From JBBDYQ01 sp035553855 (GTDB lineage Bacteria > Actinomycetota > Thermoleophilia > Solirubrobacterales > Thermoleophilaceae), in assembly GCA_035553855.1 (NCBI GenBank), contig DATMJO010000061.1, positions 1 through 25,433 on the forward strand: a stretch of 25,433 bases of DNA, in the 5' to 3' direction. The translations under genes were made by a program, and so were the position numbers. Positions 15,076 through 21,274 of the stretch are shown one piece after another; positions within the stretch are counted from its first letter, which is position 1; each line of letters begins with the position of its first letter. The notes under the pieces are model-generated. The model was given only the letters and a program-made list of their open reading frames with translations. It searched no databases and was not told where the DNA came from.

Positions 15076-15555
15076 TCAGGCTGCGTTCGAGAACACCGAC
15101 GAGCCCGGCCCCTCGATCACGAAGAACCAGACCGTGAAGGCCGACCCGAACACCACGGCCGTCACGAGGAAGATCCGCTCCAGCACGCCCTCCCGCTGCT
15201 CGTATCCGCCCGCGCGGCGCACGAGCCGCCACCAGAGGTCGAGCCGCTTCAGCACAGCCAGCGTGAAGAAGAGCGTCACGAGCATCCCGGCGAAGGCGGA
15301 GACGATCCCGAGCACCACGGAGTCGGTGAGGTAGTCGAGCTGCGAGCCGACCCACAGCCAGGCGACCGGCTGCGGACCCCAGAGCGAGCCGCAGAGGAGC
15401 ACCTCGAGCGTGAGGATCAATGCGCCGAGGCCGCGGTCGAAGCGCTGGCGCGCCGGTCCTGCCGTGACCGGCTGCGCGCGGTAGCGCAGCGGCGCGGTGC
15501 CGGGACGGCGGCCGACGAACAGCCCGCCCGTGTCGGTGGGATCGTTGCGAGGCAT
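15076..15555 (-). CDS. Small integral membrane protein of unknown function
   Basis: 159 aa. A polar, arginine-rich N-terminus (about residues 1-40, with TGGLFVGRRPGTAP) is followed by about three hydrophobic segments. These are LGALILTLEVLLCGSLWG (about 43-60), VVLGIVSAFAGMLVTLFFTLAVL (about 79-101) and IFLVTAVVFGSAFTVWFFVIEG (about 128-149). A charged loop, KRLDLWWRLVRRAGGYEQREG, lies between the last two. I do not recognise a named family. The ATG at 15555 has only a weak AGGA nearby. It is transcribed toward the hisC-like gene with a 20-bp gap, so the two may share an mRNA, though no functional link is evident. Confidence 0.75.
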   Translation of the reverse strand: MPRNDPTDTGGLFVGRRPGTAPLRYRAQPVTAGPARQRFDRGLGALILTLEVLLCGSLWGPQPVAWLWVGSQLDYLTDSVVLGIVSAFAGMLVTLFFTLAVLKRLDLWWRLVRRAGGYEQREGVLERIFLVTAVVFGSAFTVWFFVIEGPGSSVFSNAA

Positions 15556-15602
15556 GGTCCTGGGAGGCGAAGGGGCGGCGCCGTGCCGCCCCGCGACCGA
15601 TG

Positions 15603-16346
15603 TTAGAGGGTGACCGACCCCGTCGATGCGCCTCGGCCGCGGTTGCCCGCCGCGTCCGTGGCGACCGCGCTCGCGCGCACCCGGACGCGGCGCTGGCCGC
15701 GCAACGCCCTCCGCGCGCGGGAGGAGAGCCGGATCGAGAAGGTCGTACGCCGTGCCGCGCCCACGCTCTGCGTGAGCCTGCCGAGACTCACGGTGCGGCG
15801 CCCGAGGCGCGCGGTCGCGGTGACCGTCACTCGCGCGGCCTCGTCGGTCGTGATGACCACGGGCAGCCGGCCGCGCCGGAGCTTGCGCCCCACGCCGACG
15901 GACACGCTCGGGGCGGTCGTGTCCGCGGGAGGCGGGGTGTTCGCGCCGCCGTCACCGCCGCCGGGCCGGGGCAGCGGGGTCCCGGCGCTCGTCACGGTGA
16001 GAGTGCCCGTCATGAACGGGTGGATCGTGCAGAAGAAGCCGTAGCTCCCGCTCGTGAGGTAGCGGGCGCCGACGACCTCGACCTCCTGTCCCTGCCCGAT
16101 CAGCTCCGAGGCGAAGAGCGGCTTGCCGTCGGGGCCGTCCTGGGTCGCGGTCACGTCGTGCCGCGCGACATCCTGGTTCTGGAAGGTGAGCAGCTCACCC
16201 TGGTCGATCGAGGGCGCCGTCGTGAGGTAGCGGTTGCCCGCTCCCGCGACGATGCGCTCGTCCGCGCTCGCCGCGGCGGGGGCGGCGAGCGCCGCCACCC
16301 CCGCGACGAGGCCGATCCCGGCACGGCGGGCCGCCCGCCGGGTCAT
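15603..16346 (-). CDS. Secreted cupredoxin (plastocyanin/amicyanin-like) with C-terminal beta-sandwich tail
   Basis: 247 aa. Signal peptide at residues about 1-28 (MTRRAARRAGIGLVAGVAALAAPAAASA). The cupredoxin domain (about 30-122) has candidate type-1 copper ligands H63 (ARHDVTAT), then C106, H109 and M112 in GFFCTIHPFMTG. This C-x2-H-x2-M spacing matches amicyanin rather than plastocyanin. A Pro/Gly linker (about 125-145) leads to a C-terminal stretch (about 148-247) reading like an Ig-like beta-sandwich, with TTDEAARVTVTATARLG and ending DAAGNRGRGASTGSVTL. Small blue copper proteins shuttle electrons outside the membrane; the partner is unknown. The ATG overlaps the stop of the acyl-CoA ligase gene by four bases (ATGA), and a much longer open frame upstream is only the shadow of that gene. 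Confidence 0.85.
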   Translation of the reverse strand: MTRRAARRAGIGLVAGVAALAAPAAASADERIVAGAGNRYLTTAPSIDQGELLTFQNQDVARHDVTATQDGPDGKPLFASELIGQGQEVEVVGARYLTSGSYGFFCTIHPFMTGTLTVTSAGTPLPRPGGGDGGANTPPPADTTAPSVSVGVGRKLRRGRLPVVITTDEAARVTVTATARLGRRTVSLGRLTQSVGAARRTTFSIRLSSRARRALRGQRRVRVRASAVATDAAGNRGRGASTGSVTL

Positions 16347-18118
16347 CCGTAGAGCGCGTCGATCTCGCCCGCGTACTTCTCGGCGACGACGTTCCGCTTG
16401 ACCTTCAGCGTCGGAGTCAGCTCGCCCCCCTCCTGGGAGAGGTCGGCCGGCAGGATCTTGAACTTCTTGATCTGCTCGACGGGGCCGACCGTGGAGTTGA
16501 CCTGGTCGACCACCGTCTGGACCTCGGCGCGGGCGTCCGGGGACTCGGGCAGGTCCTCCACGGACACGCCGAGCCGCTCGGCGAGCTGTGGCGCCTCGTC
16601 GGGATCGAGCGTGATCAGCGCGACGAGGTAGGGCCGGCGGTCGCCGATCACGACGGCCTGCGAGATCCAGCGGTTCTGCTTCAGCCCGTTCTCGAGGTTC
16701 GCCGGCGTGATGTTCTTGCCGCCCGCGGTGATGATGATGTCCTTCTTGCGGCCGACGATGTAGATGAAGTTGTCCTCGATCTTCGCGAGGTCGCCCGTGT
16801 GGAGCCAGCCGTCCTCCAGCGTCTCGGCGGTCGCATCCTCGTTCTTGTAGTAGGCCTTGAAGATGTTCGGCCCGCGCAGGAGCAACTCGCCGTCCTCGGC
16901 CAGCTTGGCCTCGAGACCGTTGAGCGGCCGGCCGACCGACCCGAAGCGGAAGTCGTCGGGCGTGTTGATCGTGGCCGCCGTGGCGGTCTCGGTCATCCCG
17001 TAGCCCTCCATCACGGGCACCCCGCACGCGAAGAAGAACTTGAGGATGTCCGGCGCGATCGGCGCGGCGCCGGTGACGCACTGCCGGATCCGCCCGCCGA
17101 AGATGTTGCGGACGTTCTGGTAGAGCTGCTCCTCGGCCTGGTCGAACGGCCCCTGGAGCTCGGCCGGGACCTCCTTGCCGGCGATCTGGAGCTGGCGCAC
17201 CTTCACGCCCAGCTCGACGGCCTGTTCGAGCTTCGCGGGGTCGTCCACGCTCGAGGTGGCGAGCGTGTAGATCTTCTCGAACATGCGCGGCACCGACGGG
17301 AAGTAGGTCGGCTTGACCTCCATGAGGTTGGGCACGATCTTCTGCGCGTCCTTCTCCCAGTACGCGATGCACCCGCCGAGGTCGAATGAGGCGAACTGGA
17401 CGAGCAGAGCGAAGGCGTGCGCAAGCGGGAGGAAGAGGTAGGTGACGTCGTCGGTGGTGAACGTCCCCTCGGACTCGATCATGTTCGTGATCGAGCGGTA
17501 GTTGCCGTGGGTGAGCAGGCAGCCCTTCGGCGGACCGGTGGTTCCCGAGGTGTAGATGATCACGCAGATGTCGTCGGGCCCGACCGCGGCGACGCGCTGC
17601 TCGTACTCCGCCTCGTCGCGGCCGCGGCCGCGCTCACGCAGGCTCTCGAGCGAGATGGCGTCGTCCTGGTCCCCACCCTCGAAGATCACGATGTGCTCGA
17701 GGTTGGGGAGGTCCGACCGGATCTGGCGGACCTTCTCGAGCTGCTCCGCGTCCTCGACGAACACGGCCTTCGACTCGGAGTGCTCGAGGACGTAGTGGCA
17801 CTCCTGGGGGGAGTTCGTCTGGTAGATCGAGACCTGGGTCGCGCCCGCGGTCATGATCCCGAAGTCGGCGTAGGTCCACTCGGGACGCGTGTGGGAGAGG
17901 ATCGAGACCTTCTCGCCCGGCTGGATACCGAGGTCGATCAGGCCGAGGGCGATCTCCTTCGCGGCGGTGCAGGCCTCGGCGTAGGTGACGTCGCGCCACT
18001 CGTCGCCCACCTTGTGCTTGATCGCGACGCGGTCGGCGTGCTTCTCGGCGGCCAGCACGACCATGTCCGCCATCGTCTTGGAACCCGTGCTCGCCTCGCT
18101 CGCGGCGATCGTGGCCAT
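16343..18118 (-). CDS. fadD: Long-chain fatty acid-CoA ligase (AMP-forming)
   Basis: 591 aa, ANL superfamily. The P-loop-like motif IIYTSGTTGPPKGCLLTHGN (about residues 180-199), then FLPLAHAFALLVQFA, VMEGYGMTETATAATINTP, DGWLHTGDLAKIEDNFIYIVGRKKDIIITAGGKNITP and a C-terminal IKKFKILP define it. The GYGMTET and GRKKDIIITAGGKNI forms resemble the FadD15-type long-chain acyl-CoA synthetases of actinobacteria. It activates fatty acids via an acyl-adenylate for beta-oxidation or lipid synthesis. The frame extends to 18487, but ATG 18118 is chosen because GAGGGAG (18131-18137) precedes it and homology starts soon after. It is coupled through ATGA to the cupredoxin gene, an unusual partner. A TAGAAT hexamer lies 34 nt upstream. 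Confidence 0.92.
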   Translation of the reverse strand: MATIAASEASTGSKTMADMVVLAAEKHADRVAIKHKVGDEWRDVTYAEACTAAKEIALGLIDLGIQPGEKVSILSHTRPEWTYADFGIMTAGATQVSIYQTNSPQECHYVLEHSESKAVFVEDAEQLEKVRQIRSDLPNLEHIVIFEGGDQDDAISLESLRERGRGRDEAEYEQRVAAVGPDDICVIIYTSGTTGPPKGCLLTHGNYRSITNMIESEGTFTTDDVTYLFLPLAHAFALLVQFASFDLGGCIAYWEKDAQKIVPNLMEVKPTYFPSVPRMFEKIYTLATSSVDDPAKLEQAVELGVKVRQLQIAGKEVPAELQGPFDQAEEQLYQNVRNIFGGRIRQCVTGAAPIAPDILKFFFACGVPVMEGYGMTETATAATINTPDDFRFGSVGRPLNGLEAKLAEDGELLLRGPNIFKAYYKNEDATAETLEDGWLHTGDLAKIEDNFIYIVGRKKDIIITAGGKNITPANLENGLKQNRWISQAVVIGDRRPYLVALITLDPDEAPQLAERLGVSVEDLPESPDARAEVQTVVDQVNSTVGPVEQIKKFKILPADLSQEGGELTPTLKVKRNVVAEKYAGEIDALYG

Positions 18119-18152
18119 CTGACTCTCACTCTCCCTCGTAGCTGATCGGGAG

Positions 18153-18158
18153 ATTCTA
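18153..18158 (-). promoter_or_regulatory. Putative -10 element (TAGAAT) for the acyl-CoA ligase gene
   Basis: TAGAAT on the minus strand matches 5 of 6 bases of the sigma-70 consensus and lies 34 nt before the ATG, with the GAGGGAG ribosome site in between. No good -35 at 16-18 bp spacing. Confidence 0.42.
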
Positions 18159-18199
18159 TGCCGCGGCGCGCAACCGCCGCGACGGCCCCTGAACGAGAC

Positions 18200-18220
18200 G
18201 GGACGCCCGTTGGGCGCCCC
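18200..18220 (-). terminator. Possible GC-rich terminator hairpin after the small HTH gene
   Basis: GGGACGCCC at 18200-18208 and GGGCGCCCC at 18212-18220 form a 9-bp stem with one mismatch (a G-U pair in one strand) and a 3-nt loop. It lies 26 bp downstream of the 57-aa gene's stop. The tail has only scattered Ts, so it is a weak or Rho-assisted candidate. Confidence 0.33.
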
Positions 18221-18246
18221 GGTCGCAAGCGGCGCTTCAGCGGGCG

Positions 18247-18420
18247 CTAGGCCTTGGCGAGCTGACGCTTGTCGGCCTGCTTCAGGGAGCTGAGGAACAA
18301 CGTCTTGTCGATCCGCCCCTGGAAGATCGGCACCCCGAGCTCCATGCACTTCATGATCACTTCCCGCCGGTGCATACCGGCTTCGCGTGCGAGCTCGGTG
18401 GGCGTCAAATGGATCGCCAT
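18247..18420 (-). CDS. Small helix-turn-helix-like protein (57 aa)
   Basis: 57 aa, basic. LTPTELAREAGMHRREVIMKCMELGVPIFQGRIDKTLFLSSL reads as two helices with a tight turn followed by a short wing, the layout of small HTH/excisionase-like or IF-2 N-terminal-like modules. The lysine-rich end is SLKQADKRQLAKA. A DNA- or RNA-binding role is inferred from shape only. The frame is open to 18459, but ATG 18420 is chosen because AGGAGG (18430-18435) precedes it by 9 nt. A promoter with TTGCTC and TAAAAC boxes lies upstream at 18460-18487, so it appears to have its own mRNA with a short leader. It sits between NIF3 and the acyl-CoA ligase, all on the minus strand. Confidence 0.75.
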   Translation of the reverse strand: MAIHLTPTELAREAGMHRREVIMKCMELGVPIFQGRIDKTLFLSSLKQADKRQLAKA

Positions 18421-18429
18421 GCAGCCTGT

Positions 18430-18435
18430 CCTCCT
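18430..18435 (-). promoter_or_regulatory. Shine-Dalgarno AGGAGG deciding the start of the small HTH gene
   Basis: A perfect AGGAGG 9 nt before ATG 18420. It argues against the upstream start at 18459. Confidence 0.75.
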
Positions 18436-18459
18436 CGTCGCGGGGTGCGTCCACCACAA

Positions 18460-18487
18460 GTTTTACCGCGTTGCGCGGACAGAGCAA
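18460..18487 (-). promoter_or_regulatory. Sigma-70-like promoter for the small HTH gene
   Basis: On the minus strand TTGCTC (18487-18482) and TAAAAC (18465-18460) are separated by 16 bp. The predicted start near 18453 would give a leader of about 33 nt containing the AGGAGG. It is an AT-rich island in otherwise GC-rich DNA. Confidence 0.5.
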
Positions 18488-18495
18488 ACCCCTTC

Positions 18496-18508
18496 CCGCA
18501 AATTGCGG
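18496..18508. repeat. Palindrome CCGCAA-A-TTGCGG upstream of the small HTH gene
   Basis: Perfect 6-nt arms around a central A, 8 bp upstream of the -35 box of the small HTH gene and 22 bp after the NIF3 stop. The position suits an operator, but it may be chance. Confidence 0.5.
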
Positions 18509-18530
18509 ACGAATGGCGGTGGTCGCCGGC

Positions 18531-19289
18531 CTACACGGGGTTCGGCACGTCGACGAAGCGGTGCTCCATCCCGAGCTCGGCCGCCAGCAGCTCGCCGAGG
18601 CGGCGGACGCCGAGCGTCTCGGTGGCGTAGTGGCCGCAGGCGAGGAAGTGGATGCCGGCCTCGCGGGCGTCCGCCATGGCGTGCTCGGCGGGCTCGCCGG
18701 TGAGGAGCGCGTCGAGCCCCGCGGCCGCCGCGTCGGCGATCGTCGAGGCCCCGGAGCCCGAGACGATCCCTACGCTCCGGACCACCTCCGGGCCCTCGCC
18801 CTGGACGAGCGGCTGCTGCCCGAACAGCTCACCGCAGCGCTCGACGAGCGCTGCGGCCTCGATGCCCTCGGCCGAGCGCCCGACCCAGCCGATCGGCCTG
18901 CCCTTCGCGCTCCCGAACGGCTCCGAGCGCTCGAGCCCGAGGCCGGCGCAGATCAGCGCGTTGTTGCCGACCTCGGGATGCGCGTCGAGTGGGAGGTGGT
19001 AGGCGGCGAGGGCGATGTCCGCCTTGAACAGCACCTCGAGCCGGCGCTTCATCGCGGGCGAGAGGGACCGCGGGTGGAAGTCCCAGAAGAGGCCGTGGTG
19101 GCACACGATCAGGTCCGCGCCGAGACCGGCGGCACGCTCGAACAACTCGAGCTGCGCCGAGACGCCCGTGACCACGAGCGCCGCTTCAGCCGCCCCGGGA
19201 ACCTGCAGCCCGTTCGGCCCGTAGTCGTCGAACTCCCCCGGGACGAGCAGGCCGTCGAGGAGCGCGAGCGCGTCAGCGGTGGTGGGCAT
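18531..19289 (-). CDS. NIF3 family protein (Nif3-like dinuclear metal centre)
   Basis: 252 aa. N-terminal DDYGPNGLQVPG, then LIVCHHGLFWDF (paired histidines that bind the dinuclear metal site), ALAAYHLPLDAHPEVGNNALI, and near the C-terminus LTGEPAEHAMADAREAGIHFLACGHYATETLGVRRL, carrying the second set of metal-binding His/Glu residues. This is the complete NIF3/YbgI (DUF34) pattern, without the PII-like insert found in longer members. The proteins form toroidal hexamers; some are labelled GTP cyclohydrolase type 2, but the physiological role is unsettled. The ATG at 19289 is preceded by TAATTT at 19305-19310, and the gene is divergent from the sigma factor gene. Confidence 0.93.
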   Translation of the reverse strand: MPTTADALALLDGLLVPGEFDDYGPNGLQVPGAAEAALVVTGVSAQLELFERAAGLGADLIVCHHGLFWDFHPRSLSPAMKRRLEVLFKADIALAAYHLPLDAHPEVGNNALICAGLGLERSEPFGSAKGRPIGWVGRSAEGIEAAALVERCGELFGQQPLVQGEGPEVVRSVGIVSGSGASTIADAAAAGLDALLTGEPAEHAMADAREAGIHFLACGHYATETLGVRRLGELLAAELGMEHRFVDVPNPV

Positions 19290-19300
19290 CCCGTGAACGT

Positions 19301-19329
19301 TTGCAAATTACCCACCCTGGAAGTACGAT
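19301..19329 (+). promoter_or_regulatory. Sigma-70-like promoter for the sigma factor gene
   Basis: TTGCAA (19301-19306) and TACGAT (19324-19329) are separated by exactly 17 bp. The predicted start near 19336 gives a leader of about 60 nt ending in a strong Shine-Dalgarno. It is among the best two-box promoters in the window. Confidence 0.55.
19305..19310 (-). promoter_or_regulatory. Putative -10 element (TAATTT) for the NIF3 gene
   Basis: TAATTT on the minus strand ends 15 nt before the NIF3 ATG and overlaps the -35 box of the opposite-strand sigma factor promoter by 2 bp. The two transcripts may therefore compete for polymerase. Confidence 0.35.
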
Positions 19330-19383
19330 CGCTCCCTCGACCGGGAGTGGATCCGCCCGGGAGGTAGGGGTCTTCAAGCAGTA

Positions 19384-19390
19384 GGGGGAG
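19384..19390 (+). promoter_or_regulatory. Shine-Dalgarno GGGGGAG for the sigma factor gene
   Basis: A purine-rich site 8 nt before GTG 19399 but only 2 nt before GTG 19393. The spacing favours 19399 as the start. Confidence 0.6.
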
Positions 19391-19398
19391 CTGTGGCA

Positions 19399-20982
19399 GT
19401 GATTCCCAGTGCACGGCCGGAGGTGGACGATCGCGTCCTCGTGGCCGCCGTGCGCGCAGGCGACGACGTGGCCTACGAGGAGCTCTACCGTCGCTACAGC
19501 CGTCGCGTTGCCGGCTACGTCCATCGCATGGTCGGCGACCACGACCGCGCCGAGGACATCACGCAGGAGGCGTTCTTCTCGGCGCTGCGGCGGCTCCGCC
19601 AGACGGACTCGGACATCATCTTCAAGCCCTGGATCTTCGAGATCGCGAAGAACGCGACGATCGACCAGTTCCGCCGCTCGAGCCGCGCCGAGGAGGTCTC
19701 GATCGACCCCGATCACGGCGGCCTGCGCCCCGCGGACCACCTGCGCCTCGTAGGCGGCGGCCCGGGCCCCGACGCGGCGCTCGCGTCGAAGGAGCGCTTC
19801 GACAACCTCAAGGGGGCCTTCGACGAGCTCTCCGACAGCCACACCCGCATCCTGGTCATGCGCGAGCTCGAGGGCCTGTCCTACCGCGAGATCGGTGAGC
19901 GGATGGAGCTCAGCCGGCCCGCCGTCGAGAGCACCCTGTTCCGGGCGCGCCGGCGCCTGAACCAGGAGTACGCCGAGCTCGACACCGGGGCGCGCTGCAC
20001 GGCGATGTCAGCCGCGATCGACCGCCTCTCCGAGGGGTCGGACTCGACACGCGACCGCCGCCGCGTCGGGCGCCACGTGCGTCGCTGCACGGTCTGCCGC
20101 AGGCACGCCCGCGAGCTCGGCGTGTCGGTGGAGATCCCGACGCGGGTGCGTGAGCGGGTCGCAGCGTTCATCCCCTTCCCCGTCCTCCTGCGCCGACGGC
20201 GCGGCGAGGGCGCCGACGGCGGCGCGAACGCGAGCACCGGCCACGCGTACGGCGCTTCGGTCCAGCAAGCCACCGTCAGCTGGGCGCCCACGCTCGCCCC
20301 GGTCGGCGCGGAGTCCACCGCCGCGGCATGGGGCAAGGCCGCCGCCGTGGTGGCGGCCGTCGCGCTCGCCGGGGGCGGTGCCGCCGTGCAGGAGCGCGTC
20401 ACGAAGCAGGTAGGTGAGCGCGCCGGAACGGCCCCCGGCGAGACGTCGGAGCGCCACGGCGGCGACCACGCAGCGAACACGGCGCTTCCGGTGTTCCTCT
20501 CCCCGCGCGGGACCGAGGAGGCCCTCGTGAAGGCGCCGGGCGCGACGACCGCGCCGGGCGGCACGACACGCCCGCAGGACACCCGCAGCGGCTCCGAGCG
20601 CGAGAGCACGAGCGGGCCGCGCGGTTCCGAGCAGGGCGTTCCCGTCGGCCAGCCGTCACAGCCCGGCGTGGCCCTTCCGGGCGCGCCCGACGTGGACCTC
20701 GGGGGCGGCTCGGACGAGCAGGGCGGGGACGACGGCTCTTCCGACGGAGGGGCGGGCGACGGCGACACGAGCGGCGGAGCCGGCACCCCCGTCGGTAACA
20801 CGCTTCCGAGTCCGAACCGCGGCTGGCAGCCGGCCCCGCCGTCGGCACCCACGGCGCCGGACCCGCCGTCGGCTCCCGGCGCGCCCGATCCGAGCCGGGG
20901 CGCTCCGCCTCCACCCCCCGCGTCCGTGCCGCCGGCGCCGGACGCACCGGCGACCGGCACCGCGGTCCCCCCGCTCCGCTAG
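19399..20982 (+). CDS. ECF-type sigma factor fused to a zinc-finger anti-sigma-like domain, TM helix and proline-rich tail
   Basis: 527 aa. Region 2 (about residues 25-68: AYEELYRRYSRRVAGYVHRM, DRAEDITQEAFFSAL, KPWIFEIAKN) and region 4 (about 145-190: FDELSDSHTRILVMRELEGLSYREIGERM, SRPAVESTLFRARRRL) are a complete sigma-70 family core. Next comes C200-x25-H226-x3-C230-x2-C233, the ligand pattern of zinc-binding anti-sigma (ZAS/zf-HC2) domains. A hydrophobic helix follows (about 314-333, KAAAVVAAVALAGGGAAV), then about 190 residues rich in Pro, Gly, Ser and Asp ending near PPAPDAPATGTAVPPLR. Membrane topology is inferred: the sigma part inside, the tail outside. Release from the membrane would be needed for normal promoter binding. 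GTG 19399 is preferred over GTG 19393 by Shine-Dalgarno spacing. ECF sigma factors with C-terminal extensions are known; the target genes here are not. Confidence 0.88.
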   Translation: MIPSARPEVDDRVLVAAVRAGDDVAYEELYRRYSRRVAGYVHRMVGDHDRAEDITQEAFFSALRRLRQTDSDIIFKPWIFEIAKNATIDQFRRSSRAEEVSIDPDHGGLRPADHLRLVGGGPGPDAALASKERFDNLKGAFDELSDSHTRILVMRELEGLSYREIGERMELSRPAVESTLFRARRRLNQEYAELDTGARCTAMSAAIDRLSEGSDSTRDRRRVGRHVRRCTVCRRHARELGVSVEIPTRVRERVAAFIPFPVLLRRRRGEGADGGANASTGHAYGASVQQATVSWAPTLAPVGAESTAAAWGKAAAVVAAVALAGGGAAVQERVTKQVGERAGTAPGETSERHGGDHAANTALPVFLSPRGTEEALVKAPGATTAPGGTTRPQDTRSGSERESTSGPRGSEQGVPVGQPSQPGVALPGAPDVDLGGGSDEQGGDDGSSDGGAGDGDTSGGAGTPVGNTLPSPNRGWQPAPPSAPTAPDPPSAPGAPDPSRGAPPPPPASVPPAPDAPATGTAVPPLR

Positions 20983-21004
20983 CCGCGCCCCGGGCCTCCG
21001 CGGG

Positions 21005-21010
21005 TAGTCT
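21005..21010 (+). promoter_or_regulatory. Putative -10 element (TAGTCT) for the 84-aa gene
   Basis: TAGTCT ends 9 nt before ATG 21020, in the 37-bp gap after the sigma factor gene. There is no Shine-Dalgarno. The same hexamer precedes the gene at 24532. Confidence 0.45.
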
Positions 21011-21019
21011 CCGGCCGCT

Positions 21020-21274
21020 ATGGCGGAGCCCTCGACCGCGCGCGGCGACGACGACTTCATCGAAGCCGTCATGGACTCCCATCTCTACTCGATGGGCGCC
21101 TACTTCGCCGACCAGCACCCGGACCTGATCGACGAGGTGATCGCGCAAAGCGTGGCCATCGAGGAGCGGGGCCTGCGCGACTACGCCGCCGACCAGGGGT
21201 TGACGCTCGAGGAGTGCTTCCAGACGCTGCTCACCGGACTCGCCGTTCGCTACTACAAGGCGGTGGCCGCCTGA
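21020..21274 (+). CDS. Small conserved-looking protein of unknown function (84 aa)
   Basis: 84 aa, acidic and predicted all-helical, without signal peptide, TM segment or cysteine cluster (one Cys, at ECFQTLL). The composition and even codon use fit a real gene: DDDFIEAVMDSHLYSMGAYFADQHPDLIDEVI followed by AIEERGLRDYAADQGLTLEECFQTLLTGLAVRYYKAV. I do not recognise a family. The ATG at 21020 is preceded by TAGTCT. Its TGA overlaps the probable CTG start of the sugar dehydrogenase gene (CTGA), so it may be translationally coupled to that exported protein. Confidence 0.72.
   Translation: MAEPSTARGDDDFIEAVMDSHLYSMGAYFADQHPDLIDEVIAQSVAIEERGLRDYAADQGLTLEECFQTLLTGLAVRYYKAVAA

Noticed and set aside
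18421..18530. A tRNA or riboswitch in the gap before the small HTH gene
   Set aside because: The 110-bp gap contains a promoter and a short palindrome but no cloverleaf or recognisable aptamer.
20500..20980. The Pro/Gly/Ser-rich end of the sigma factor as a separate gene or a frameshift
   Set aside because: The frame is continuous with no start signal, and similar low-complexity tails follow TM helices in extended sigma factors.
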